This document shows positions 12,027 to 22,649 of a stretch of 64,000 nucleotides of DNA, piece by piece. Position 1 is the stretch's first letter. The number at the start of each line of letters is the position of its first letter. Source of the stretch: Arctopsyche grandis (taxonomy: Eukaryota; Arthropoda; Insecta; Trichoptera; Hydropsychidae); assembly GCF_051622035.1 (NCBI RefSeq), contig NC_135360.1, positions 15,566,501-15,630,500 on the forward strand, written 5' to 3'. The position numbers and the translations under genes were made by a program. The notes under the pieces were generated by a model that was not told where the DNA came from, searched no databases, and worked only from the letters and a program-made list of their open reading frames with translations.

Positions 12027-12810
12027 AACTGCGTAAGAATCAAACCGTGAAGGATGATGTCAAAAATTTTGGGAATAGCCGAGATAATGGCAATAGGTCT
12101 ATAATTTTCAAACTCATTTTTGGAGCCACTTTTATGAATAGGAATAAATTATTTTAAAATAATAATAACAATAAAATTACCAGTGTGACCTGACAGGTTG
12201 CCCCAAAGCGTCACACCAGTCTGTCTTATAAATTAAATCGGAATCAATACGAGAAAAATTCCATCTCAGTGATAAAACTCCAGATGTACGAGTAGTTGAA
12301 GCTCTCTTGGAAGATTGAAACTGAAGCTCAATTTGTAATGCATCATGCATGATAAAGGTCCTCAGGGATACCGCAGTTCCTTTTGGGCATTGGATCATCG
12401 TTGCTGACACATTGGATTCATTCACTAACATAATATCAAGCATCATATCATGATAAAAATCACCCATTATCAACAAAATATTACGCTCATTCATAAAATC
12501 ACGTACATTCATCATATTCACAAACAATAACTCGTATACATCCTCTTTCGCAGCAGGCGGAATGTAAACCACACATATGTATGAACATTCTCAAAAATAT
12601 AAAGTCAACTCTCACCCATAAGTCCTCACCAGATAGTTTCAAAATTTTTCATCCTGACGGACCGGTCCGCAACCAATCACGAGAAGCAATAATACTCCAC
12701 CACCACGTCGATCTTCTTTATCGCGACGATGCACCCTCCAGGAAGAATCAAAAAGTTCTGCATCAAAAAATGACGAAGTCAACCATGTTTCCGTTAGTGC
12801 CGTGAAACTA
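12027..12810 (-). pseudogene. LINE endonuclease and RT start, minus strand (split partner of 8762-9477)
   Basis: From 12810 downward the minus strand gives RRDKEDRRGGGVLL, then NILLIMGDF within an open frame of 131 codons (12177-12572), then a degraded NYRPIAI segment (12030-12165). GGGVLL and the GDF motif are typical of the apurinic-type endonuclease of jockey/CR1-like LINEs. The element resumes beyond the inserted plus-strand LINE at 9477. Its copy in unit B is at 36299-37070. Confidence 0.75.
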
Positions 12811-13111
12811 CGAATGTGAAATTACCAAAAACGCAAATATCGGAAGGCAAAGATCGAAAATCGAAAGATCTTAAGTCGAAAGATCAAAAAAAAGGGTGCA
12901 TGGTAAACGGTACATACTCACTTAATTTGCGCGAGCAGGATACAACAGGAACAAGAGGAACAGGCTTTTCCTCCCGTATTATGTAGATCCCGTAGATAAA
13001 GTCATGGGTTGGTCACACCCGAATTTTTTTTTTTTTGATCTTTCAACTTAAGATCTTTCGATTTTCGATCTTTGCCTTCCGATATTTGCGTTTTCGGTAA
13101 TTTCACATTCC
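12811..13111. mobile_element. MITE with terminal inverted repeats of about 90 bp
   Basis: Left arm 12811-12898 begins CGAATGTGAAATTACC and runs through GCAAATATCGGAAGGCAAAG and ATCGAAAGATCTTAAG. The right arm 13017-13111 is its complement with few differences. The 118-bp core has no coding sequence. It is present at the same place in unit B (37066-37366). Confidence 0.75.
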
Positions 13112-14069
13112 GGCCCGTCACGGAGACCGATTGAAAACATACAATATTGTTATTATATGTAAGTCATCTGCAAATATTATTGTTATTATTAGTCATGTCA
13201 TACTATTGTTATTATTAGTAATCTGCAAATATTAAAAAAGCCATTTAGCTTTTCACGTAAAAAATTGAATTATTTATTTTAAATAACAAGGTCTTGAAAT
13301 TCTATACGCTTTAAGATTTGAATAATCACTATCCTAATGCATATATGTATCTACATACACATTTATATAAATAAACATATTTATCGATTATTCCATACTT
13401 ACGCAAAGAAATAAGTATTTTGTGCCCAAGGTTCTATTATAAACTATGTGATTGTGACAAGTTTCTTTTCACTATTCAATCGTGTCTCAGTTATAATAGC
13501 AGGTTGCACAAATCCAATAAATAAAGTTTCAAATACGATGACTGCGAAAATGACAATGAATCGGTTTTTTTTTATTTATTACATTTTTGTTTATCGGATG
13601 AATTTATATACCGAACCAACTCGTACGTTGGTCAACATTGTCAATTGGTTGGTTATTCAAAATCAGTAGATAAGTAGAAATTTGTCGGTAGGTGAAAATA
13701 ACGTGACTGAATACGTGAAGGTCTTTCTGTGTTATCTCTGAATTAGGGATATGTTACCGCCAGCATACTATCAGTGTCCACTACTTGGGGAAATTACGTA
13801 CATGGAAAAAAGATTTTTTTAATACTTATTAATATTTTATTCCACAAAATCAAATAATACATATTAGAGTATATCCACGAAAAACTATCTTACAATATCT
13901 TACAAAGTACCTTAAAAAGTATTTTAACAAAATGAAAACGGTGGAAATGAATTTCATACACACACATTTGCTTAAAGCAATTAATAATAAAAGATTAGTT
14001 AAATTAAAATATTAAATTAAGTGTTATGAATTACATAGAATTAGGTAAATGCAATAATATTATTAATTA
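13112..14069. other. Intergenic DNA, no gene seen
   Basis: AT-rich and duplicated in unit B (37367-38324). The 73-codon frame at 13448 is preserved only because the whole block is nearly identical. No splice structure, domain or RNA gene was recognised. Confidence 0.5.
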
Positions 14070-15010
14070 TAACTAGTGTTGGGCCCGTTGATTTCAACGG
14101 GTGGTTTCGGAAAAGAATTGATACACGAATTGAAATAAAGTCATATATTATACATAAATATAGTGTAAGTTAATTTATAGGCGCGGGCGCAAATGAATTC
14201 CCAAGCGCCCGTTCGAGATTATGAATTAATGTGTGTTGTTATATCTACATAAGTCTTTATTTGTTTTATGTTAGCAGTATTCTACTCCCACGACCTTAAA
14301 ATCAATCTGCGAGACGAATCATGTTTCCCCCAAAAATATCAAAACCCTTCTTAAGCCTGCACAACAAATTGCGTGCTTCTACTCAACCATTTCTCGATAC
14401 ATTCAAGACACATATGTTAACACTAAAAATATCGTTTTTCAACTAACTTTATCGCCTTTCTGCATTTTTCTCACGACTCAATGCTACCTGCGTGACGAAC
14501 CATGTGTATCTGCTCAACCATTTCTCGACACATTCAAAACACATATGTTAACACTAAAAGTATCGTTTTTAAATAACTTTGTTTCTTATTCTCACGCCAC
14601 CAGCGTGACAAATTGTGTTTCCCTCAAATACCAAAACCCCTCTTAATCCGCACGACGAAATTCGAGAAGTCTACCCTCAAGGGACACATATGCAAACACT
14701 AAAAATATTATTTTCCCACGAACTATGATTGGTCCAAATTGTTACGTCTATTAAATATATACTGATGTAAAACATATGGAACATCACTTGTGGTCGAACC
14801 GTCTCTTACTAATCACTGACTTACAATTGTACCGTCTAACTAGTGACTCGCGATTAGACGACTTAACTAGTAAACTACTAACTAGTAACGTGTAATACTA
14901 ACTTATCTAGTGTATACTTACTACTATTAAAGAAGATAATTATCTTATAAAATAAAGTGAGTTTTATTTACGGAGTAGCGTTCCGCAAAAACGCTTGGTG
15001 GCAGCGGAAA
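14070..15010. repeat. Degraded repeat block, including a likely LTR remnant
   Basis: Begins with a GTTGGGCCCGTTGATTTCAA repeat end. Two or three diverged direct copies of a segment containing CTCAACCATTTCTCGA(T/C)AC and ACACATATGTTAACACTAAA occur at 14380-14455 and 14507-14575, with a weaker one at 14680. From TGTTACGTCTATTAAATA (about 14740) to AAAAACGCTTGGTGGCAGCG (about 15005) it resembles an LTR followed by a primer-binding-like site. The LTR reading is tentative. Copy in B: about 38325-39265. Confidence 0.4.
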
Positions 15011-15787
15011 TATTAATAACAACAAAATACACATCACCCACGAATGTAACAGTGTGTTTCTTCCTGGATGTATGTATGTGTACGCTCCCGCGCAGTGCAT
15101 CTAACGATGACGTCACTCGTCGCTTAGCCTGACGTTACTCGGCGCTCAATTATTGGGCATCAATTATTATTATTATTAAACACGCATATGTTATTTCGTG
15201 CTTGCCGACTTAATGTATGCGCTTAAATTAAGTCTTTTCGATTTTGGTTTAAACCGGTTTGGAAGCCCTAGTTTCAACCATTGGTCTGAACACGTGTTCT
15301 GGATGCATGCACTTTTCGTCGTCAACTTCAACATTATTTTGCTAATGAAAATGTTTTTTTTTTTATTTTTCATTTACATAAAAATATTATGAACGATTTT
15401 AAGCCGAACAAATTTTGTAGCATACATATATGTATTTAACAATACGGAAAAGAAATTCAATTAAAAATTGACGTCAAAAGTCGATGGAACCTCATCTTTT
15501 TCATGTTGCAGCAATTTTTTGAAGTTAATAACTTTATTTATTGGTTGAAGTGAACTTTAAAGTCATTGGTTGAAGTGAATTCACTCGTTTCATTTGAAGA
15601 CAAAGAATTCGAATTGATTCATGATTTGGTGAAAACACTAGAATCTGTATATTAATAATTAAATTCAGTACTATATAATAAACATAACAAATGTAGTAAT
15701 ATCTAAATACACGAATACTGTGTGTTGCATTTTTTTTTTTCGTTTTATTTTGTTATTTATACTTTTGTTTTATTATATATTAGCTTT
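15011..15787. other. Intergenic DNA, no gene seen
   Basis: No conserved coding sequence. Two direct copies of ATTGGTTGAAGTGAA lie at about 15540-15585. Duplicated in unit B (39266-40048), where a short ATATTAAT duplication near 39905 is extra. Confidence 0.45.
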
Positions 15788-16108
15788 ACTAGCTGAATCT
15801 CGGCATGCGTTGCAATGCCATAATAACGCATGCAATTCCCGTTCCCGTACCCGTTCTCGTTCTCGTACCCGCTCTCGTTCCCGTTGCCGTTCCCGTTCTC
15901 GTTCCCATTCCCATTTGTCGGAAAAACGCAGGTAGCGAACACATTTGAAATTATTGCTTTGCAATGACACTCATTCCCGTTTTTTTTCACAGTAATCTTC
16001 CCGGACATGCACACAACAAATCCTGAAAGTTTCGTCGTAATCGGTTCAGTGGTTTAGCAGCCTATTCAAGACACACACACACAGACATTCATTTTTATAT
16101 ATATAGAT
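15788..16108 (+). mobile_element. ACTAGCTG...TATATAGAT interspersed repeat with (CCCGTT)n
   Basis: Starts ACTAGCTGAATCTCGGCATG, carries a CCCGTT/CTCGTT hexamer array, then TCCTGAAAGTTTCGTCGTAA, a CA-rich stretch and the end TATATATATAGAT. It is a complete-looking member of the family. In unit B the homologous element (from 40049) breaks off after the TCATTCCCGTTTTTT stretch, so the downstream 0.7 kb is missing there. Confidence 0.65.
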
Positions 16109-16705
16109 TACCCGGCTTCGCTCGCTATTTGTAATATATACCACTTAAACATGACTAATCTAATAGTAAACATTTTATTAAATTTATTTGAATAGTTTTA
16201 TTTTATATAAATTTATTTGAATACTCATTTGTTTTTTTTATTAAATTGACTGTCACGAACAAACAAACATATATAGTAAGTCTCTTATAAAAAATTATAT
16301 GTACACCCCGGGGGTATGTGCCCCCTAGGGCTCCGCACTCGGCCCTAGGGCTTCGCCCTCGTCGCCTTCTCCCCCGGGAAATTCGAATCCTTTGAATCGG
16401 AAAAAAGCGAATTATTTGTTCGATGGCGTCAGAACAATAGACCGTTGACGAAAAATAAGTAGGTATGTATGTACATACGAACAAACAAACTTAAGTGCTT
16501 TATATATAAGATTCTTATTACTAATATTTTAGTAAATATTTGTATTAACGTGTATTTTTTTAAATAAATACAAAAATATTCAGTAGAAAAATTAAAAAAA
16601 AAATTATATACATTCAATTTCCCAGTGTTTGCACCGGGATCCCGTTATCAGAAATTTCCAGCACCACAATCCCGGTGCTGAAAAAACCTTCCGGGATTGG
16701 ATGCC
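16109..16705. mobile_element. Second interspersed repeat plus hAT-type MITE end (unit A only)
   Basis: The segment begins TACCCGGCTTCGCTCGC, contains a short form of the TAGGGCTTCGCCC motif (near 16320-16370) and CTTTGAATCGGAAAAAAGCG, and ends near TATATATAAGAT (about 16511). This is a small relative of the GC-rich element at 34043-36207. At 16640-16705 CACCGGGATCCCG and CCTTCCGGGATTGGATGCCC resemble the ends of the MITE at 53302-54293. Absent from unit B. Confidence 0.55.
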
Positions 16706-16776
16706 CTACTACGTACATACATATGTAGATAATGTAAAAATTAAAAATAAATATACGACCATACGGATAAATAAAA

Positions 16777-18278
16777 TTATAAAAGATCTGTCGACTGTTT
16801 ACGTTCAAATTTTTTAAGGCTGGGCAATTTGTTGTCCTGATTGTCTGGATTGTCACAAAACTGATCTGTATCTAATACAGGGATCTCGCTTACAATACAT
16901 TCTGAGGATGAAGACGTTGATTTTGAATTATAATTATAAAACCGATAAGTATTTGGCGTGTACTGTGTTTTCATTCCACGTGAGAATGTCATTTTAAGTT
17001 TTCTTCCCCACATATTTCTGGTTGAAGTTTTGGCTAACACAAAAAACGCAAACAAGACGAAACCTTGCAATGTTGCCGAGATACAAAATAAGTGTCTCAT
17101 TGGTGGAAGATAGCGAGATAGAATCCCAAATATCCAAGTGAGACCAAACAAAAAAAATATAAGAATACTAATTGTAATGTTTCTTCGAATTTGGTGAGAG
17201 TTTCCTCGTCGTTGCAACGTGCCTTTTATTAAAACTTTGAACACAATAAGAGCAAATAATATTGAGTTGATAATAACAACTAGGCAAATTGGAAGGAATA
17301 CTGTGAGCCAAAACCCCAAACCATTTGGAAGGCAGATTTTAGTGAATTGTTCTGTCGAATTAATTCCTTGTTGCATTGGATCACGACATGTTGCATCGTT
17401 TTCGTTTTTTTCACCAATACTTGTATTATTATTAGTGTTTTTCTGATAAGAATTTGTAGAAACACACACCAAGGGGAACACAAGTACCAAAGGAAAAATC
17501 CAACCAAAAAGGCTGGCTTTGAGGAGCCTGTGGGCGGATTTGGTATTAAAAACGTACACCAACTTTCTGTACGAAAGCACAGCTGTTATCAGCATCCAAG
17601 TGAATGTAGAAAGCAGACTGTAGTGAAGCACCGGGCCTAAGATTGGGCAAATTTTGTCGCTTTTTGGAGAACTTTCCAAATATATGTTTCCTAAAAATGT
17701 AATTAACAGAAGTCCTATGGCTACTGACAAATTGAGATACACTTTATTGGTAAACTCTTTCCTCCATTGTTCGAACAGTATCGCAGTGAAATAAATGACT
17801 ATCAGACCAATCAATGATGCCGCACACCCACAGTAAGTGATAACAGAAAGAATCCGATAATGATCATCATTTTTTCCTTCGGAATGCATTAATAGTGCAA
17901 AATGCGTTAAGTGATTCCATCGACACCTGACCATTCCTGTGATTTTATCCAGAATCATTTCAGATCCATTACTTGACCATCCTCCCCTTTTATTATTAAG
18001 ATTAAAATCCCAAAATACACATTCCACACATTCATTTTCATTCGACTTTAGGTGAATATCTATATATTGTTTATCATTGAATAATGTTATATTCGGTTTA
18101 AATATGCTGATAATTTTACTGTTGATTTGGTTTTGAGTAAGTTTGCAAGTTTGGTTTTGATCCGGTTGAAAAAATTTTTCTTTATCCATCACTGCTACAA
18201 CAAGTTTTCCATTTAAATTTGATATATCCACCATGATATCTGTATCATTTGTTACTTCTGTTCCGCAATTCAAATTAG
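16777..18278 (-). CDS. Gene A exon 8: GPS and seven-transmembrane domain
   Basis: 501 codons including TAA. The GPS reads CVFWDF, GGWSSNGS, RCRWNHLTHFA: the H-L-T cleavage triad is kept, but Cys 2 and Cys 4 of the usual four are Ser and Trp. Helices follow at about exon residues 142-168, 178-198, 216-235, 252-272, 320-348, 365-385 and 395-415, with family-B2 marks such as FGLTWIFGIL (TM6) and TLQGFVLF (TM7). A long extracellular loop 2 (about 45 residues, rich in Asn and glycosylation sequons) and a roughly 80-residue Ser-rich tail ending QSTDLL are present. No PDZ-binding end is evident. Confidence 0.9.
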
Positions 18279-20011
18279 CTAAAATAAGCGAAATATAGCA
18301 TTTTAAAAATTTTGTTACATACTACATAATGTGTAATGACGAATTGTGGTGCAATTACCTTTCCCATTGATCGATAAGTTACTATTGGACATATCATCGG
18401 AAGTAATATTATTCACCAGTATACATTTAGTGGCATTCTGCTCTCCAGTATCTGCAACTCCAACCATTATATGTTTTGATGAATAATAGAATGTACTATT
18501 CTTTATGTCCACTTTGAATAAAATTTCATCTAATTTTTTTGTTATTTCATTTGGGACATTCTCTGTTGAAATAATACGATTTAAGTCGTCGATAACTTTA
18601 TGAATGTCTTCTTCTTCAATGCTTTTCTCAAAGTTTCCATCGAGAAGGGAATTTATTTGTTCATTAAGTTTTGCCATTGTTTTTATTGATTGATTATCAT
18701 CCTGAAAAATGTAAAATATTTCATATAACATTAAAGAATCAAATAATATTATTCATATATTATATTTAGAAAATAAAATAAAATTATAACATTATGAATT
18801 TGTACTTCGTTGCGTTCTGTAACATTTCCATCGGGATGGAGATTTATGCTTTCAGTAAATACTGGTATTCCTGATTTATTATTAAACTGAAAACGGTAAA
18901 ATATTTCATATAACATTAAAGAATCAAATAATATTATTAATATATTATATTTAGAAAATAAAATAAAATTGTACAAACTTCTGTAGTTGGTACAAATGAT
19001 TCGTTTTTAGTTTGAGGGCATTTTGACTCCCAGCCGTATCGATTAATTTTGCCGGATTTAACACATTCATATTTACAGTGGTGACAATCTGATGCATATT
19101 TACATTCCTCAGAGTAATCATTTTCAAGTGGGATATTATCATCTAACAATGAAATTGAAAAACAAATGAAGTTCATATTTATGAATGTAAACAAATCAAA
19201 GGTACACTTTTTTACCTGCAACAACAATACTTTTGTTGTCTGCAAAACAAAGTGGGCTGTCAATTCTCACTATCTCAGACATATGTACATAGATGCTTCC
19301 GTGGTCATTTATGTCGAAGTACGAAATATTACAGCGATAAATAACACCTCCATTTATATAGACTTTTTTCAGAATATATTTACTCGAATCAATTTCCCGT
19401 TCATATGATTTAAATAAACTGTGAAATTAAAAGCCAGAAATTATTTTATTAAATTAGTAGTTTAAAAGTAATATAATATGGAAATAAATGTATATAATAT
19501 GGAATAAAAGTAATATAATATGGAATTAATGTATATTACTTTTGAAGCTGCAGAAAGTAATGATTTTCAACATCAGATATATTTATTGGTTTCGGGAAAT
19601 TGAATTCGACATCGTAAATTTCTTTCAAATCTTGAATCTTATTAACGAAAAAAAATTTACGACTAATGTTATATTCCCATTTAGTAGTATTACTGATGCA
19701 CCAGTAATATCCATCTGCACCAGTCTCAATGCTGAAGTGTGATAATTCGTTCAAATTTGTTACATTGACTCTGGTCGGATAAAATCTTGCAGAATCAGTA
19801 AAACAGATAATATCAGATGGTGATACTAGGATGCTTTCTTCGCATTCAATGGAGACGAACAGTTTCCATCTGCAAATAGTAAATTTGATAAAATGCTCAC
19901 GAAATTATTCGTAAGTAAAAAAACGTTATTTTTACAAAATAAGTATTCCAAAATTCAATAAAACGCGTCGTGACAAATTAACACATTATCCATATCACAG
20001 AATCATAAATA

Positions 20012-20087
<76 letters not shown>

Positions 20088-22649
20088 TAGTTAGGCGAAC
20101 AATTGAACAATGAACGGCACGCTTTGGACCTTTCTGTTGCATTGCATTATTAAAAACACACTGCATATGTGTATTTAGAAGGGGTATAAAATTGAATAAA
20201 AATGAGTTTAGTTATATTTTACTTAAGTAGAATAGATACAAATATTTTATAATTTATCGCTTACGTTGTTACAAAATTTGAATATATTTTTAAACTCATT
20301 CTCGGTTTTTCAACAGGATATTCGCATACAACAGCATCGTAGATAAAATTTTGATCTCTGAGATTTAGCTTGCCTGATTCATTCACAGAAAGAAATTTTT
20401 TCGTCAAGCTTGGGTAAATATCTGTAATCTAAATAAAAATTTATCTTATTTAAACATAAGGATTACATAGATTAAACAAAATTCATTTTTAGCGTAGAAA
20501 CATAATGTGAATTAGACTTGCATTTACATTAAAACGTCAGTACATATGAATTTTTGAACGTATATACATACATACATGTGAGGTAACGGGGGTGACCTTT
20601 TCAACTAAATTTGACATAATCTGTTCAGTATTAATTTATTTTTAAAAATTACATATTCATTAAAATTGACCATTTGATTTTAAATACATTCATACATATA
20701 CATATGTACGTATGTATAATCTCAAATGTACATATTCATGAACATCAAGATTTTGACTACAAATTAATCTTTGTTCGATTTTTAATAGGGATATAGAAAA
20801 CTTTTACTAAGTATTATAATTTGAAGTATAAATTAAAAAAAAATCAAATGTGTAATCTATGGTATGCCTGCTATGTATGGTATGGTATATGTAATGGGGG
20901 ACAATTGGTTCATGTCCAAAAGGTTCAACGACAAAATGTACCCGAAAATTAGTGCACTGACAAAATGTACCCGCGACAAAATGTTCACGCGACTGGTGTT
21001 CTCAACCGTATCCAATATTTACTTATTTAAATTGAAAAAAAATACTCACATTAAAATACTAATTCAATGACATCTGCAATACGATTAAACATATAATACT
21101 GTTACGTACGCCGTGGATTGAGCGAATTGTACTTAGACCAACGGATATCTGTTATCGGATTAACTAAATGCATGCACTTACATACTTCCAAATATTATAT
21201 CTGGACTCTAAGTGCATTTAGGCTAAACAATGACCGTTATTAGTTATTTCTCAGAATCGGTATGGGGAGACCCAATGTCGTGGAAACACATATCCGAATA
21301 CGTGACTATACAACAGGTAAACAGATTAGGCGTCCTGAGAGATCTACCCTTTATAAGGCGGTACGTAGGCGATATCATGTCATTCTGGACTTAGCACTGG
21401 CAATGCGTGTATCTCCTGAATCATCAATAAATGCTGTGAAACGACTGTTGGCCTTTTACTTGGATCCTCCACCCACCCCTACGCAACAATACAATAAAAA
21501 GTTACTTTTTCCATTAAAATAGGAAAATTTAGGATTTTTGAACATTTTGTCGCTTGAACATTATTTAGTGGACATTTTGTCGCGGGTACATTTTGTCGCA
21601 GGTACATTTTGTCGCCGGTACATTTTGTCAGTGCACTAATTTTCGGGTACATTTTGTCGTTGAACCTTTTGGACTTGAACCAATTGTCGTGTAACATATG
21701 TAATGTTATTTGTTTCTTTCATAACAAGACGTAAGACATGTTTACTGTTAGAAAAATTGACAAGTAATTTACTTATTATTTTATTAAATACATATCCAAT
21801 TCTTGTTTAATATGAAAATATAATGTAAGCATATATAACATATAAACAAAAACTTACTTCTTCATCAGCAATTTCTCCATTGTCATACATAAAAATATTA
21901 TTTTCACTATGAATTGCTAAAGGTATATTCATGTTTCTAAATCTTGATATGGGATTGTAAATAAAACCTTTTCCCATTAATTTTCCAAATTTACATGCAT
22001 CTTCAGCTTCTTTTCGAGTACCACTTTGAAAAATTGTATTTTCACTAGAGTCAATAGTCTTTGAAAGACAAGTTGGTCTTGGAGAATCGAAATATATAAA
22101 ATTTATCTTGCATACATCCGGTTCCCACGACCAATGTGGTTTTATTGGTTTTACTATACATAATCTATATAATTTGTCATCGCAATCTCGTGTTACAAAC
22201 TTTTGTGATTTTATATCAATGGCTAGACACGCTGATGCGGATGTGTTTATTTTATTTTGATACCCGCTATATCCATCGACCAGGTCTAAAAGCAACGGCT
22301 GACCCATATCTGGGTCCCCATGACGCCATTTGATGATGGGCCCATCATCATACGCGCGCCGGTAATCTGTCCAATATAATGTTGTGGATGTCTTGATGTT
22401 ATTTGAAGAAACCAAGTATGAAAAATTGATAGGAACAGCGTTTCCGTTACATCCAGTATATTTGTTCATGTATGATTCCTCTTTTTTAAGTTTTAGACAG
22501 AGAGTGGTATTCTCAATCACGACTTTTTTATACAAATATGGACAAGAAACATTAATCTCGTCAACTGCTTTTACAGATCCAAAAAAAAATAGAGCTGTAA
22601 TGCAGATTAAAAACATCACTATTTTTTTGGATAATTCGTGGTTTTTCAT
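16777..22649 (-). CDS. Receptor gene A: adhesion GPCR with C-type-lectin-like ectodomain, 8 exons
   Basis: Exons in transcript order: 22649-21858, 20428-20265, 19869-19540, 19418-19216, 19142-18979, 18886-18806, 18701-18359, 18278-16777. All introns are GT-AG, phases are consistent, and the joined frame is 1192 codons plus a TAA stop. The product has a signal peptide (about 1-28), a C-type-lectin-like domain (about 35-170), a second weaker lectin-like half, a DGYYWC segment, a cysteine-rich exon, a GAIN/GPS region (cleavage triad H-L-T at about 815-817) and seven helices. It should be a plasma-membrane receptor that self-cleaves at the GPS and recognises an extracellular, possibly carbohydrate, ligand. 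Domains are read from the sequence; ligand and tissue are unknown. A possible 3' splice site (TTTCACTTCAG) just upstream of the ATG suggests a non-coding first exon. Confidence 0.87.
18359..20428 (-). CDS. Gene A exons 2-7: ectodomain middle and start of the GAIN region
   Basis: Exon 2 (20428-20265) ends the second lectin-like unit with VVCEYP. Exon 3 (19869-19540) carries two Cys and a DGYYWC motif reminiscent of an immunoglobulin-like D-G-Y-x-C, though the full fold is not clear. Exon 4 (19418-19216) continues it (YILKKVYINGGVIYRCNISY). Exon 5 (19142-18979) is Cys-rich (ECKYASDCHHCKYEC). Exon 6 (18886-18806) is only 27 codons and resembles the start of exon 7. Exon 7 (18701-18359) is helical and acidic (LNEQINSLLDGNFE, VIDDLNRII), as expected of GAIN subdomain A. 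Donors of exons 5 and 6 (GTTTGT, GTACAA) are weak, so alternative skipping is plausible. Confidence 0.78.
20006..20082. repeat. (TA)n microsatellite in gene A intron 2
   Basis: An almost pure TA run with one ACA interruption lies between exons 2 and 3. The equivalent run in gene B (about 45016-45140) is longer, showing slippage since the duplication. Confidence 0.9.
20897..21695. mobile_element. Foldback/MuDR-like element with tandem-repeat termini, in gene A intron 1
   Basis: The left end has GACAATTGGTTCATGTCC, AAAAGGTTCAACGAC and repeats of GACAAAATGTACC. The right end (about 21540-21695) is the complement with five or more such repeats. A 10-bp direct repeat ATATGTAATG flanks it (20887-20896 and 21696-21705). 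Long inverted ends made of short tandem repeats and a 9-10-bp target duplication fit the FB/Mutator group. A solo LTR (21100-21488) sits inside. No transposase is present. Confidence 0.65.
21100..21488 (+). mobile_element. Solo LTR with target duplication ATAC, nested in the foldback element
   Basis: Starts TGTTACGTACGCCGTGG, ends CCCTACGCAACA, with ATAC at 21096-21099 and 21489-21492. Same family as 3959-4404, here in intron 1 of gene A in the orientation opposite to the gene. The identical insertion in gene B (46157-46545) predates the duplication. Confidence 0.75.
21858..22649 (-). CDS. Gene A exon 1: signal peptide and C-type-lectin-like domain
   Basis: 264 codons, ATG at 22649, ending in phase 0 at a GTAAGT donor. 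Residues 9-28 are a hydrophobic signal (IVMFLICITALFFFGSVKA). From C35 the order CPYLY, CLKLKK, TGCNGNA, LYWTDYRRAYDDGPIIKWRH, SACLAIDIKSQKF, TRDCDDKLYRLCI follows a C-type-lectin fold: aromatic/WxD core, then a Cys pair near the end. The calcium-binding EPN/QPD and WND motifs are not obvious, so sugar binding cannot be assumed. The second half (NFIYFDSPRPTC, GTRKEAEDACKFG) looks like another, degenerate lectin-like unit completed by exon 2 (VVCEYP). Confidence 0.8.

Noticed and set aside
13448-13669. 73-codon frame identical in both units
   Set aside because: Its conservation equals that of surrounding non-coding DNA in a recent duplication, so it carries no evidence of selection.
17347-17640. 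Plus-strand frames opposite the receptor exons
   Set aside because: They are shadows of the minus-strand GPCR exons, without splice or homology support.
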